This document shows positions 40,301-51,184 of a DNA stretch of 64,000 nt, in pieces. The number at the start of each line of letters is the position of its first letter. The stretch's first letter is position 1. The stretch is taken from NCBI RefSeq assembly GCF_048544455.1, contig NC_133534.1, positions 224,592,292 through 224,656,291 of the forward strand. The letters run 5' to 3'. The notes below the pieces were generated by a model. It made no database searches. It saw nothing but the letters and a program-made list of their open reading frames with translations, and had not been told where the DNA came from. The position numbers and the translations under genes were made by a program. The DNA is from Silene latifolia. Taxonomy: Eukaryota; Streptophyta; Magnoliopsida; Caryophyllales; Caryophyllaceae.

Positions 40301-40652
40301 TTTATCACTAGCCAAAGGGTATGTGTTAAAAGATATTATGAAATACCGTCGTCTAATTGGAAGGTTAGTCTACTTAACCATTACAAGGCCGGACCTAGTA
40401 TACACGGTGCACATACTTTCACAATTTGTCAACGAGCCAAGAAAGGAGCATTGGGAAGCGGCTTTAAGAGTCGTGAGGTACATAAAGCGAAACCCGAGCA
40501 AGGGTATCACGATGAAGAAAGGAACTGACTTGCAAATTAAAGGATATTGTGACTCGGATTACGCAAGTTGTCCGTTGACAAGGAGATCGATAAGTGGTTA
40601 TTTCGTCTCATTGGGACAATCGCCTATTTCATGGCGAGCTAAGAAACAGTAA
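37332..40652 (+). CDS. Copia polyprotein, zinc knuckle to RNase H (1106-aa frame)
   Basis: One long frame carries a CCHC knuckle (residues about 34-47), an RG-rich linker, protease WLIDSGASHHMTG near 140, and GAG-pre-integrase (LWHRRVGH, CDSCCRAK). The integrase core has IHCDIWGKY, IIQSDNGTE and NGRVERKH, so the DDE triad is intact. RT has KWVYKIKYKADG, QLDVNNAFLHGDLEEEVYM and VYVDDMIVVSN. RNase H has GYCDSDYASCPLTRRS. It stops early at SWRAKKQ (TAA), inside RNase H. The true polyprotein would start with gag at 36603; the ATG at 37332 is not a natural start. Four of five enzymatic domains look usable, but the gag frameshifts block normal expression. Confidence 0.88.
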   Translation: MICDVCHKFHSGKGRSNYARDDAGESEYLPPQCTHCKKYYHTEENCYDKHGYEEVKARERGRGRRGSGSSRGNGNRGRGRGRGNHQAAAVTGAGKTEDQGKSNIPFTNAEIERLRILLSASPEGKDKLQGMKLTVDIEWLIDSGASHHMTGKQECLENTWTEDRSTVSLPDGRRVEATIHGEVKLSENFVLKDVLFVPSLTCDLISVQQLIHENNCLITFYPDYCEMQDRTTKMMIGRGEHRRGVYYYQPDKIKVAGRMTVEKDSRLWHRRVGHPSKSIFSQFSNLVGHNLIWNSDTICDSCCRAKQSRTPFKPNNSRCDVLFGLIHCDIWGKYKVASLTRAHYFLTIVDDHSRGVWVYLMKEKSEAGDYMKIFCQMVKNQFEKSVKIIQSDNGTELLSGSMQSYYEENGILFRTSNVDTPQQNGRVERKHCHILEKARALRFQGGLPLQFWGECIMTAAYLINRTPTPLLDGKTPFEILYRKQPRLDNLKVLGCLCYAHNKDRTRDKFGERGKRCVFIGYPHSKKGWKVYDLKEKQVFVSRDVIFYDNVYPYSVSTNEYLSQQDPNNRHETILDNDKIVEYSSDDEKDLVVRGSDDETGSEMHSETGVENTATDGEENPTENEQVDPTENEQAEVTGVQSGQETMGRGAREKFEPAWKKDYYCKSTRIITPSSNAHHAQSKSSKSGTRYPLDNYVVTNCFSNTHKAFLATINKGREPTCYSEAAKDRKWREAMSKEIEALEKNETWKVVTLPKGKKPIGCKWVYKIKYKADGTVERYKARLVAQGFTQVEGVDFHETYAPVAKMTSVRCMLAVAVSKGWTIEQLDVNNAFLHGDLEEEVYMKIPQGFEKGGGNKVCRLLKSIYGLKQASRNWFAKLTISMKKYGFIQSMADYSLFTYNRDGCFVGVLVYVDDMIVVSNDQEACAKFKAFLDRSFGIKDLGRLKFFLGIEVAHGKGGLFLNQRKYAMNIIEETGMKGARTAYTPIRQRHNLSLAKGYVLKDIMKYRRLIGRLVYLTITRPDLVYTVHILSQFVNEPRKEHWEAALRVVRYIKRNPSKGITMKKGTDLQIKGYCDSDYASCPLTRRSISGYFVSLGQSPISWRAKKQ

Positions 40653-40689
40653 ATGATGGCGAAGTCGGTAAGAAGCTGAATATAGAGCC

Positions 40690-41013
40690 ATGGGGGCTGC
40701 AACAAGCGAGCTAATATGGGTGAAATCTTTCCTCGCATCTTTGGGTGTATTTCACACTGATTCAATGGAATTATATTGTGACAATCAAGCAGCTATTTAC
40801 ATAGCTAAGAATCCGGTTTTCCATGATAGGACGAAGCACATAGAGATAGATTGTCACTTTGTGCGACAACACCTTGTCTCGAAGGAAATCAAAACGTCAC
40901 ATGTAAGAAGTAAAGAGCAAATAGCGGACTTGTTCACAAAGGCGCTAAGCGGAGAAACTTTTGATCATTTGCAGTTCAAGTTGGGACTCGGTGTACCTAG
41001 AGCTCCAACTTGA
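40690..41013 (+). pseudogene. Copia RNase H C-terminal part, out of frame
   Basis: This continues RNase H after the TAA and a small indel at 40650-40690: GAATSELIWVKSFLASLG, YCDNQAAIYIAKNPVFHDRT, SKEQIADLFTKALSGE. It lacks its own start and would need the breaks repaired to be expressed. Confidence 0.85.
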
Positions 41014-41020
41014 GGGGGAG

Positions 41021-41241
41021 TGAAAAGAATAATATCATATTATTCTAGTAAATATTTGCTGTATATATAATCTTATAGTTTAAGGATAGATATAATTTGT
41101 TGCTTATTTGTAGGAGATATAGAAGGGAAAGAGATAATAAAAGATTGTATGTAGAAGTGTATATAAGCTAGGGTTGTATCAACGTTTGAGCTATGAATCA
41201 ATAACATATTTCATCATCATTCTGGTATCTTAAATTTCTCA
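41021..41241 (+). repeat. 3' LTR of the 4.9-kb copia element
   Basis: 221-bp direct repeat of 36300-36520 with one A/G difference near 41131. The target copy GCGGG follows. Confidence 0.95.
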
Positions 41242-41500
41242 GCGGGAGTAGTGAAAGTAACAATGATTACGGGCAAGTAGTGAAATGTTATTACTATTGT
41301 TTCATTAATAGAGTAAATATTAATAGCGGGAGTAGTGAATTTGTCTCAAAATTTAGTTCATCGTAATTTTAGGATATCTTATAAAAAAAAATATATTAAT
41401 GATAAATTTATGGGTTATGCAACTTTAAGTAATTTTATTTAATGAAAAAAAATTAATGGTAAGTAGAGGTAGCCCGGGCGAAGCCGGGCACCAATACTAG

Positions 41501-41730
41501 TCCATAATAATATCAGCTTCCTGAGTAGAGGCTCTAGCAAACAACAAACTATCGTCGGCAAAAAATAAATGAGAAATAGGGGCAACAGAATTACATATTT
41601 TCACTCCATGAAGAGATTTTCTTCTTTCAGCATTGCGGAGTAAGGATGACAAACCTTCAGCACAAAAAAGGAATAAATAAGGGGAGATGTCTTTGGGGTG
41701 AAAGTTGAAACAAATAAAGTTGCTATTAAC
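41501..41730 (-). pseudogene. LINE ORF2 RT palm fragment, other side of Helitron H1
   Basis: The minus strand reads SPYLFLFCAEGLSSLLRNAE, then LFFADDSLLFARAS with the RT catalytic FADD, and ends ADIIMD exactly at the Helitron border. Skipping 35429-41500 continues it in frame into ILHTYEMASGQ. The 5' part of the LINE is missing beyond about 41730, where conservation fades (typical 5' truncation or later decay). Confidence 0.88.
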
Positions 41731-41736
41731 TATCAA

Positions 41737-41830
41737 TTTAACCTGAGATCAAATCGGTTCAATATCAATTCGCCTAGTTTTCAATGTCTAACAGATCGGG
41801 CGGTCCGTGTCGGGTTCCTAAGTCCGGCTA
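41737..41830. other. Short spacer between LINE fragment and Helitron H2
   Basis: Degenerate sequence of unknown origin, with no feature recognised. Confidence 0.3.
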
Positions 41831-44025
41831 TCAATACTATATATTAAATCCAGAAACCAAGGGACTTCAATGTAATTAAAGAAAATTATACAAATTAATT
41901 ATACTATATAGTTTTTTAATCAATAGCACCGTGTGATGGACCCGATTAAGGGATCTCAATGCAAATATTATATAGTTTGGGTTAAAATTAAATTATATAG
42001 AAGCTTGGTAATTTTCCTAAACATGGTCAATTTCCTTAAAATAAATTAATTAATTAAGATGGTCAATTTCCTTAAAATAAAATAATTAATTAGTATAAAC
42101 ATGCACACTTATGGTATTAATTATTATCATCATAAAACTATATATTAAATTAAAATCTATGCAATTTTATTAAACTTTATAGTTTATTAGATGTATAGAG
42201 ATGTTAATTATTTCACATACAAAAATATATTAAGTAGGTTATAAATAATTCAAGTTAGATTCCATAATATACAATATTGCATAATTCTTTCGATTTGAGT
42301 TAATACATATATGTAATATATTTATATAAATATATAATCCTCTTAAAATTGCATGCCTAAGTAGTAAAAGTAATTTCGTCAGCAAAGAAAATAATTGTAG
42401 TAACATTGGATATAGTTATATGATAGTCACTCATTTGAATAGTAAAAGTAACAATATTATCAATGAGTTTAGTGAGAGTGGTAGAAACAACAACGGGAGT
42501 AGTGAAATAAACAATATTAATGCGGCAATAGTGAAAGTAACAATAATTACGGCGGGAGTAGTGAAATTATCAATATTAATGCTAAAAGAGTGACGAGAAC
42601 AATAATTACGGCGGTAGTAGTGAAAGTAACAATGATTACGGGCAAGTAGTGAAATGTTATTACTATTGTTTCATTAATAAGAGTAAAATATTAATAGCGA
42701 GAGTAGTGAATTTGTCTCAAAATTCATTTCATCGTAATTTTAGAATATGTTATAAAAAATATATTAATGACAAATTTATGGGTTATGCAACTTTAAGTAA
42801 TTTTATTTAATGAAAACAAAAAAAATTAATGGTAAGCAGAGGTAGCCCGGGTGAAGCCGGGCACCAATCAATCAATACTATATATTAATTCCAGAAACCA
42901 AGGGACTTCAATGTAATTAAAGAAAGTTATACAAAATAATTATACTATATAGTTTTAAATCACTAGCACCGTGTGATGGACCCGATTAAGGGTTCTCAAT
43001 GCAAATATTATATAATTTGGGTTATAATTAAATTATATAGAAGCATAGTAATTTTACTAAACTTTTGTAAGAGACTAAAATATGGTCAATTTTCTTAAAA
43101 TAAAATAATTAATTAAGATGGTCAATTTCCTTAAAATAAAATAATTAATTAAGATGGTCAATTTTAAGGAGACTAAAAGAAAGAAGATGCTTGGTAATTT
43201 TCCTAAATATTTATAGAAGACTAGAAGATGGTCAATTTCCTTAAAATAAATAATTAATTAGTATAAACATGCACACTTATGGTATTAATTAGTATCATCA
43301 TAAAATTATTTATTAAATTTAACATCTATGCAATTTTATTAAACTTTATAGTTTATTAGATGTATAGAGATGTTAATTATTTAACATACAAAAATATAAT
43401 ATAAGTAGGTTATAAATAATTCAAGTTAGATTCCATAATATATAATATTGCATAATTCTTTCGATTTGATTTAATGCATATATGTAATATATTTATATAA
43501 ATATACAATGCTCTTAAAATTGCATGCCTAAGTAGTAAACGTAATTTCGTCGGTAAAGAAAAGAATTATAGTAACATTGGATATAGTTATATGATAGTAA
43601 TCACTCGTTTGAATAGTAAAACTATGTGCGAGATTAGTGAAAGTGGTAGAATCAACAACGAGAGTAGTGAAATAATCAATATTAATGCGGCAATAGTGAA
43701 AGTAACAATAATTACGGCGGGAGTAGTGAAATTATTAATATTAATGCGGCAGTAGTGACAGTAACAATAATTACGGCGGGAGTAGTAAAAGTAACAATGA
43801 TTACGGGCAAGTAGTGAAATGTTATTACTATTGTTTCGTTAATAAGAGTAAAATATTAATAAGGGGAGTAGTAAATTTGTCATATTAATGATAAATTTAT
43901 GGGTTATGAAACTTTAAATAATTTTATTTAATGAAAAAAGAAATTTAATGGTAAATAGAGAAAAACGAAATTTAATGATAAGTAGAGGCAGCCCGGGCGA
44001 AGCCGGGCACCAATACTAGTACTAT
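41831..44025 (+). mobile_element. Non-autonomous Helitron H2 (family A), interrupted by H3
   Basis: It begins TCAATACTATATATTAAATC after an A. Its 3' hairpin GCCCGGGTGAAGCCGGGC is followed by ACCAA at 42867, where H3 inserts. The expected remainder TACTAG is present as TACTAT at 44020-44025 after H3, with one substitution. Without H3 it is about 1.04 kb and has no ORF. Confidence 0.75.
42868..44019 (+). mobile_element. Non-autonomous Helitron H3 (family A), nested in the 3' tip of H2
   Basis: It starts TCAATCAATACTATATATTA and ends GCCCGGGCGAAGCCGGGC plus ACCAATACTAG, followed by T. At 1152 bp it is strongly similar to H1 and H2 and non-coding. Confidence 0.85.
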
Positions 44026-44087
44026 ACATAATAAAGCCGAGTCCTCTAGAAGTGAGGGTTCACTGTGCTCAATCATCATCAATCAGT

Positions 44088-44130
44088 TAGAGAGAGAGAG
44101 AAAGTGAAAGAGAGAAAGAGAAAGAGAGAA
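44088..44130 (+). promoter_or_regulatory. GA-rich 5' leader of the S-formylglutathione hydrolase gene
   Basis: A GAGAGAG/AAAGAGAG tract directly precedes the start codon, as in many plant leaders. Only about 110 bp separate the Helitron cluster from the ATG. Confidence 0.45.
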
Positions 44131-47100
44131 ATGGAGAAGAAAGTAGAGGAAATAAGCAGCACGAAGATGCATGGAGGTTACAACAAGAGATACAAACACT
44201 TTAGTCCTACTCTTGGTTGTTCCATGACTTTCCATATTTACTTCCCTCCTCAACCCTCTTCTTCTTCTTCTCCGAACAAATTCCCAGTAATCAATCATTT
44301 CTCTTTCTTTCGAATTTTATCGTTTTTGTATTCATTATTTTGTGTTAAGGGTTTTGGTTACTATGCTACTAGTATTTCTCTATTGTTAGGTTTTTGATTT
44401 GTTCATCATCTGGGTCTCAAGTTTCAATCTTTAATTGTTTGGTCATGCAAATTTTCGATTTTGAGAATGCCCATGTTTATATAATGTGAGTGATCTCAGG
44501 GAATTGTATTGTTTTTGCTATTGTGCATCTATCTCATGTTTGTAGAATTTTGGTTCTATAGTAATTTAGGTTTGTTTCGTTTGTTGACAATTCTTACGGA
44601 AATTAAAACATTAATTTTTTAAAATGACACTTGATATATCCGCTGCTGGAAATGTTGGTGAATCAATCAAAAGAATACTATTTTCTGAGAGGACCCAAAC
44701 AAAAATGGATTAATTTATGTTCATACTTTAGCGTGAACAGATGGTCTGGGTATTATGCTTTCAAGTTTCAACATTTATAGATGTCGTGTTTGATTGTTTT
44801 CTTTGAGGAAATCAGATCTGCCTTTTATGTGAGATTCTTGAGAATCGTATACAGAACTCCCACTACTTAGCTTACCAAAGCTGAAGCAGCAAGAGAATGT
44901 GGGAATTGGAGCGAATCTCCTATTCTTCTTGTCAAGCTTTGTACTTAGCATTGCCTATTGACATATTGTTAATGTTCTATTTGACCTCAAAGTAATCTCA
45001 ATTATCTTGTATGTCAACATGGAAATCCAAATGCTATATGGGAGCCTGAGTTACCAGATTCACTCTGTCCTCGCAAATTGCGAATTTTTATCTAGTGTTT
45101 GCTTAAAAACCAATAATAAACACTCTATAAGAGCGTATCAGGTGTCGGATGAAGCTTATTCATACCAAAGTGGGTAGGTAACCTTGATTTTGGAGCTCTG
45201 ACCATATCTTGCTTTGCAGGTACTTTACTGGTTGTCTGGCCTCACCTGTACAGATGAAAATTTCATAACCAAGTCTGGAGCTCAACGTGCTGCTTCCAAG
45301 GAAGGGATTGCTCTCATCGCCCCTGATACATCTCCAAGTATGTTATGTGCTTGGTGGCATTCGTTATATTCCTTCTTCTATTGTGTGGGAAGGAGAATAG
45401 AAAAATCTTTAAAGTAATTGATACTCGTCATTACTAACTTATTTTGTGGAAGTTAATCGTTCGGATGTGCCTAACTTAAGAGAGTTGCGACAAGTTTTCC
45501 TACACATTTTAAAATGCACGAGGTGCACTGAAGTGATGACTGATGACAGATCATCGCGTGCGAGGTTAAGGCCCATTGTTTCTCCAGATAAATGTGTATT
45601 TTAAAATAATATATTGTGCAACAATATCCCTTTTTCGGATATAGAAATAGGTTAACAATCTTAACATGTGAAAAAAATCAAAATGTAGGCTTAATATGGC
45701 AAAAGCAAGGACATAATAGATGAACCAAAAGACAAAATATTGAAATTGCATAGTATTGCGCCTATTAGATGTGCCTTATTCATAAGATGCATCCGAGCCG
45801 CCCCGAAGAGTTTTAATTCGGGCCTCAACGAGCCTTTTGCTTAACAGTATTCTTGTAAATATTGAATTCCAACTTTCTAGTGATCACATCTTTCTGTGTG
45901 TGTATTCTAGGAGGGCTGAATGTTGAAGGAGAATCAGACAGCTGGGACTTTGGTGTAGGTATGAAGTGTAACTGTTGTTATGATGTAATTGCTTTCTTCC
46001 ACAAGTATGATACACATTGCCAGATTACAGTGATTCTGAAAGTGTATACATCCAATAGATTACGACATGCACAAAATTCAAGGATCTTTTCAGGGTATCA
46101 GCTCGTTTTTGCCTCCTTTTCTTTTTCTTTGCAATAGGTGCGGGGTTTTATCTGAATGCATCCCAAGAAAAGTGGAAGAACTGGCGGATGTATGACTATG
46201 TTGTTAAGGAGCTGCCTGAACTTCTGAAAGAGAACTTTCCACAACTTGACACATCATGTGCATCAATATCTGGTCATTCAATGGGAGGGCATGGCGCTTT
46301 GACGATTTACCTTAAGAACCTTGACAAATATAAGGTACCTCCACCTTATTCCTGGAAAAATATACATTGCTAACATTCACAAGTTCTATTCATGTTTATG
46401 CCTCATCAAGCATGGTCTGAATGTTGTTAATGATTACTGATTTTGCATTTCTGAGGAAGTCAGGACAGCAGAGCTACTAAGAAAATGAATGATGTAGATG
46501 TCAATATAATACTGAAGAGTGTCATGTGACTCATGTCTTAGATTTGAAGAACATCTGATGATTTTTAATTGGATTGATTTTCCAAGTCTTCTTTTAGAGT
46601 CATTTTATGATGACGCAATGATATTGGTCATTCAGCAATATGATACAAGTTCGTTCCTTGTTGGCAGTCTGTATCAGCTTTTGCTCCAATCGTAAATCCA
46701 ACAAACTGTCCGTGGGGACAGAAAGCTTTTACAAATTATCTGGGGGAAAATAAGGCTGATTGGGAGGTATTGTCATCTTTTTCTAGCTTAAATGATTGCA
46801 TGCGCGTCAGTTATTTCTTTCTTAACAATTTGATATCCTCAAGGCTATGTTTAAATTTGAGACCTCTATGCGTCTACAGGAATATGATGCTACCAGCTTG
46901 ATTTCAAAGTTCCATGACCTTTCTGCAACCATTCTGATTGATCAGGTACATTTATCATTCTTTTTCATGTCATGTCTTCGATGGTGAACTGCGAATTGAA
47001 AATTACGCTAAAAGCAAACTATTTTATTGAAGAGGAGAAAAATCATTTATAGCTGATAGTTATAATCTTTAAACTTTAATCGTTTGGTTCCCAGCCACTG

Positions 47101-47896
47101 GCACTGATAAGAAGGGGAGAAAAATCATTTAGCTGACAGTTATAATGTTTAAACTTTAATCGTTTGATTCCCAGTCACTGGCACTGATAGGATGGTGATT
47201 TATCTCGCTTTTAAGGCCTTGGATTGTTAAAAAGATGAAAAATATGGCCATTATTCACAGGGTATTGCTATGGATCACTAGAAGAGTATCCTTTGTTCCT
47301 GGGGATTCCGAGATGGGAAATTATTTACGTAGTGGTTTTCAGTTTACGTTATTTAGGCTAGGAGATGCAGGAAACAAATATTGGGTGTGTTCGGTCAACA
47401 ATGTCATAATTTACTGAAATACCCGAGTAATTTCTACTTCGCATGATTTCGGATGTTTTGTGACCTTAGTGTCCTAGGCTCCTTCCTAGACTTGCGGGAT
47501 GCCAGTTTCCTGCTTATGAAATCAAATACTTTTCATTGCTTACCACATTCAACTAAAATAGAACATTCTAGTGGGCATTGCTTTATGTCAGTTTATGCCT
47601 TCTCTTGAAGATGTTTCCAGTCGGAATTTAAATTGCTGGGTTCAACTCAGCAAGGTATTATGATTCACAGATACTAATGCTCTCGTAATGGCATCTTTGT
47701 TTAACCATGTCCACAGGGAGGGGATGACAAATTCTTACATGATCAACTAATGCCAAACAAATTTGCGGAGGCTTGTAAGGAAGTGAATGCACCTCTGTTG
47801 TTGCGCCTACAACCTGGTTATGACCACTCCTACTTTTTCATTGCTACTTTCATCGACGATCACATCAGCCACCATGCTCAAGCATTGAAATTATAA
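44131..47896 (+). CDS. SFGH: S-formylglutathione hydrolase (esterase D family), seven exons
   Basis: Exons 44131-44286, 45220-45337, 45911-45958, 46138-46334, 46668-46766, 46880-46945 and 47717-47896 splice in frame to 287 residues, all GT-AG. The cytosolic enzyme hydrolyses S-formylglutathione to formate and glutathione, the last step of formaldehyde detoxification. Visible are [20 protein letters not shown], the conserved Cys in [10 protein letters not shown], the nucleophile elbow GHSMGGHG (catalytic Ser), the Asp in LIDQGGDDKF and the His in GYDHSYFF. The length is close to other plant enzymes (about 284). An in-frame ATG at 44065 would add 22 basic, repeat-encoded residues; the start at 44131 matches the family. 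GGDD replaces the more common GEND before KF. Confidence 0.95.
47035..47195 (+). repeat. Tandem duplication of about 82 bp in intron 6 of the hydrolase gene
   Basis: GAGAAAAATCATTT...CACTGGCACTGATA occurs twice with an 82-bp offset and a few substitutions. Confidence 0.85.
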
Positions 47897-48249
47897 CTCC
47901 AGTCAAGAATGTAGTTACTTCCTGCATGTCATATGTTCATGTAGTTAAAGTTATCCACGGTACTCGAACAGTAATGTGTGCCCTGCTTTTGTTGCCTTTT
48001 CGGATTGAAATGAATGGACATGGAATGTGATGACAGAGTACCAATGCCAATAAGAGTTGTCTACTTTTCTGGATATGTCGGTAACCCCGTTAGTTGACAT
48101 GTGTATAAACCACTACTACTTTGAGTTCAATCGAGCTTTTTGCCCAGAGATGGGATTGAGGCGAATTCCATGTGGTTGGATTTGGGGCGATTTCTCATTG
48201 ATTACGTTTCTCCCATTTATTAATTTTGCGCAGGAAAAAGGTTATCCCC

Positions 48250-49329
48250 GGCCTAGTCAATACGAGTAACTAGCCCATATGATTTTGTTTTACTAGATAT
48301 TTCATATTAGGACCTTAAAAATAGAATCCGTTTTTAAAATTAGTCTACGTGGACATCATTTTGACAAAACGACAAATACTTTATTTTTGAGTATTATTTT
48401 AAAAATGGATACTTGAAAATACAATAGTATTAAAATAAATTAAGGTGTGAGTAATTTAGTCAATTTACCATTCCTTCCTATTCGACTAATTTTAACTTGG
48501 CTGTAAATGAATTAAATAAAGTTATTTTTACTTGTGACGAAAAGAAACCACAAATAAGTGGATATTCAAATTGTCGAATACATGTGTTCAAGTCTAGTCA
48601 CATGATATCCTCGGGACTTGTTTGATAAGAAAAGAGGAGCAAAGGAGAGGGGATGAGGGATGGATAGGGAGGGAAAGGAGGGAGAAGGGAAATAAGGGTA
48701 GAGTATTCCCTTTAAATATTTTGGAGAAATTTTAATTTGCTTTCAAGGAGCTAAACGGAGCAACCGGGGAATCCAAATTCTTTTCCCTTCATATCCCCCG
48801 CCTCCATTTTGGTATCTAAACAAAGAGATTCGATTCCCTTCGTTTTTCTTCATATTTACCTATCTAAATGAAGCCTTAATATACCGGTTTTCTATCCATT
48901 GTGATTGGATCCTAATTCACCGTTAAGTTTTTAAATATATTGATGTATTCTATATCAATGATTGATTAACTTTTGGAAGGAGAAGTAGCTAAAAATCTTT
49001 TTTTTGAAAAAAGTTCGTTGTATTTGTATATAAGTTTTTTTTTATAACTACTCATAATAAAAAAAAAACATAAATTACTCATGGACTTTTTATCATAAAA
49101 TTTCCTAATACTATCCTTTCCAATACAATTTTCTCTCTTTTCCTCCCAAACTCTAATCAAATAATTCTAGCATTCCCCAACTATGAATCTTAATACTCGT
49201 ATTCAACAAATAATCCCTCCTACTACTAAGAGAGTGAAATTCTCTTAGTATTTTCCCGCCCAAGTGTTTTCCCACCAGATAGTCTTTTGCCCTCCGCCTT
49301 GAGATCGTAAGATAAACCGTCTTATACTA
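48250..49329. other. Intergenic DNA
   Basis: No gene is seen. It contains a purine-rich stretch (48630-48700) and an inverted repeat CTAAGAGAGTGAAATTCTCTTAG near 49226-49248. Confidence 0.4.
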
Positions 49330-50382
49330 GCTTTTATATTATTTTATTCATACCTTCGACCCGTCCTGACCTTGACCCGCCTTTGACCACCCGTTTACCA
49401 CCGTTGACCACCCTAAAATGGGGTTTGACCGAATTAAAAAAAGGTTTTTTTGGGCTTTGTGTGTCTCGATCGGTTAGGGCTGAGGTTTTGGGGCTGTTGC
49501 GGGGTGGCTTGGGTCTGGTATGGGGCATATCTTGGTCGAGGGAAGAGAGGGGAGTAGAGAGGTGGTTATGGGCGGCCGTGAAGGTGGCTGTAGGTGGCGG
49601 GAAAGGGGAGAGAAAAAAGGATGTCGAGTGATGTCAGGTTTAAGTTGTGTCGAGGTGGTGTTTGTCGTTGTTGCTATTGCTTGTTGGCTGTTGTGCCCGG
49701 GTGTGAGCAAGAGAGGGGTTAGGTCTGGTGGTGGTGAGGGAGTCGACCACCGTGGTGGTGGTGGCCGTGTATGGTTGTTGTTGTCGTGTTGGTTGGTGTT
49801 ATTGTTGATGGTGCGGTTGTTGCTTGGTGTGAGTTTAGGTGGCTGACCAGGGCAGGCCGGACCCATCGTTGTTGAGTGGTGGCCCACGGTGGGGATTTGT
49901 GGTGGTGGTGGTCGAGTGTGAGTCGAGTTTTGGGTAATTGTATAAGATGGGTTTTATTTATTTAATTAGTCGTATACGTATTTGTAGAATGTATTAGTAT
50001 ATCTATACGTATTGGTATAAATATATTAGTATATTATACGTATTGGTATACATATTGGATTAGTATATTTATACGTATTGGTATGATTAGATGAGTATAT
50101 TTATACGTATTTGTATTATTATCGTATTTTAGGAAATGAGTTTTGTGAGACGGTTTTACGAGACGGACCTAGCTTGTGTGACGGTTTGCTTATGCGGGTT
50201 TGATGTGAGGTAGGTTAATCCTACTCGGTTTCAATAATGTGGTGTTGTTTATGTTGTAATTAGTCTCACATAAATTAGGGCATTTGCATTATAACATGTT
50301 TAGTGGTAATCACATCATTAAGAGGATGATTATGACATGTTGGTTATGTTTCATGCATTAGTTAACATCATATATGTTGGAG

Positions 50383-50413
<31 letters not shown>

Positions 50414-51181
50414 CGTCGTCGTCGTCGTTGTAGTTGTCGTTGTTGTTTTGGATACGTAAGACGGTTGGAAGACGGTTGGAAGACCGTCTTACGCTTAAGT
50501 CGCCAATTGGAGCTTCCCACCCCGAGAGGGAAGTGCACATTAATGGCTTGAGTTTGGAGGGACGCGTGTGGTTGAGACACGACGTCTGGTAGGGGATCCG
50601 GTTGCCTTCCGTACCCGCTACGTATGGGCGTGTCCCGGTACCTGTTTGTGGTTATCGGTATGTCTGGGCGTGTCCTGGTACCAGTGAAGTTGACGGTATG
50701 TCTGGGCGTGTCCCGGTACCAGTGAGGTTGTGGGTATGTCTGGGCGTGTCCCGGTTGTTGGATATCATGTTATTCATATCATAGTCATGTTGTATGTTCA
50801 CACACTCGAGTCGGGTCACACTTTATTTATTTAGTGAAACTGACGTTTGTTGTGTCTGTGCATTGTCGCCTATCTCTTTTGGGGTGGCCCGTGTCGATAC
50901 ATATGATATCCTTTGGTCATATGGGGAGCAGGTTATGATCAGATTGTTTGGATAGTACGCGGGAGACGGGACGAGCTTGATGATATCACGAGACGAGTCT
51001 AGTTGGCTAGAAGAGTATAGATATCATGAGTTGTATTTTAGCTATTCATTTGTTTACATTTATGTAATTCATTAAACATTTATATTAATAAACTGTTCTT
51101 TGATTGAAGTTTTGAAACACTACATCAGGAAACCAAGATGGTAATGCTCCAATTATCTTGGCCGGATAATCGGGGTGTTAC
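49330..51181 (-). repeat. Long LTR-like sequence on the minus strand (copy 2 of the subrepeat family)
   Basis: On the minus strand it begins TGTAACACCCCGATTATCCGG at 51181, the canonical plant chromovirus LTR start. It carries the same blocks as 29151-29745 (four GGGCGTGTCC units at 50626-50752). Leftward it extends through low-complexity GTGGTGGTGG and a (TTG)n tract (50383-50412) to a GTTGACC-rich stretch near 49390. The left border is uncertain and no target duplication was confirmed. Proline- or glycine-rich ORFs here are low-complexity artefacts. Confidence 0.5.
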
Positions 51182-51184
51182 ACT

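Larger units (their letters stand above)
36300..41241 (+). mobile_element. Complete Ty1/copia element with 221-bp LTRs inside Helitron H1
   Basis: LTRs are at 36300-36520 and 41021-41241, differ by one base by eye, begin TG and end CA. The target duplication GCGGG is at 36295-36299 and 41242-41246. The PBS-like TGGTATCCTGAGCC directly follows the left LTR and the purine tract CTTGAGGGGGAG precedes the right one. The interior encodes gag and pol with a few frame breaks. Confidence 0.95.
35429..41500 (+). mobile_element. Non-autonomous Helitron H1 (family A), carrying a copia insertion
   Basis: It starts TCAATATAAATCAATACTAT and ends with the hairpin GCCCGGGCGAAGCCGGGC plus ACCAATACTAG. The flanking bases are A and T. 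Removing it rejoins the LINE frame without a lost base, so the borders are exact. Without the copia element it is about 1.1 kb. The interior holds repeated GCGGGAGTAGTGAAA(G/T)TA-type units and no Rep/helicase. Confidence 0.9.

Noticed and set aside
44065-44130. Upstream in-frame ATG as start of SFGH
   Set aside because: The 22 extra residues come from the GA-repeat leader and are unlike the family; the ATG at 44131 fits homologues.
49383-49887. Overlapping ORFs on both strands (up to 137 aa)
   Set aside because: Low-complexity GTGGTGG/CACCACC sequence inside LTR-like DNA.
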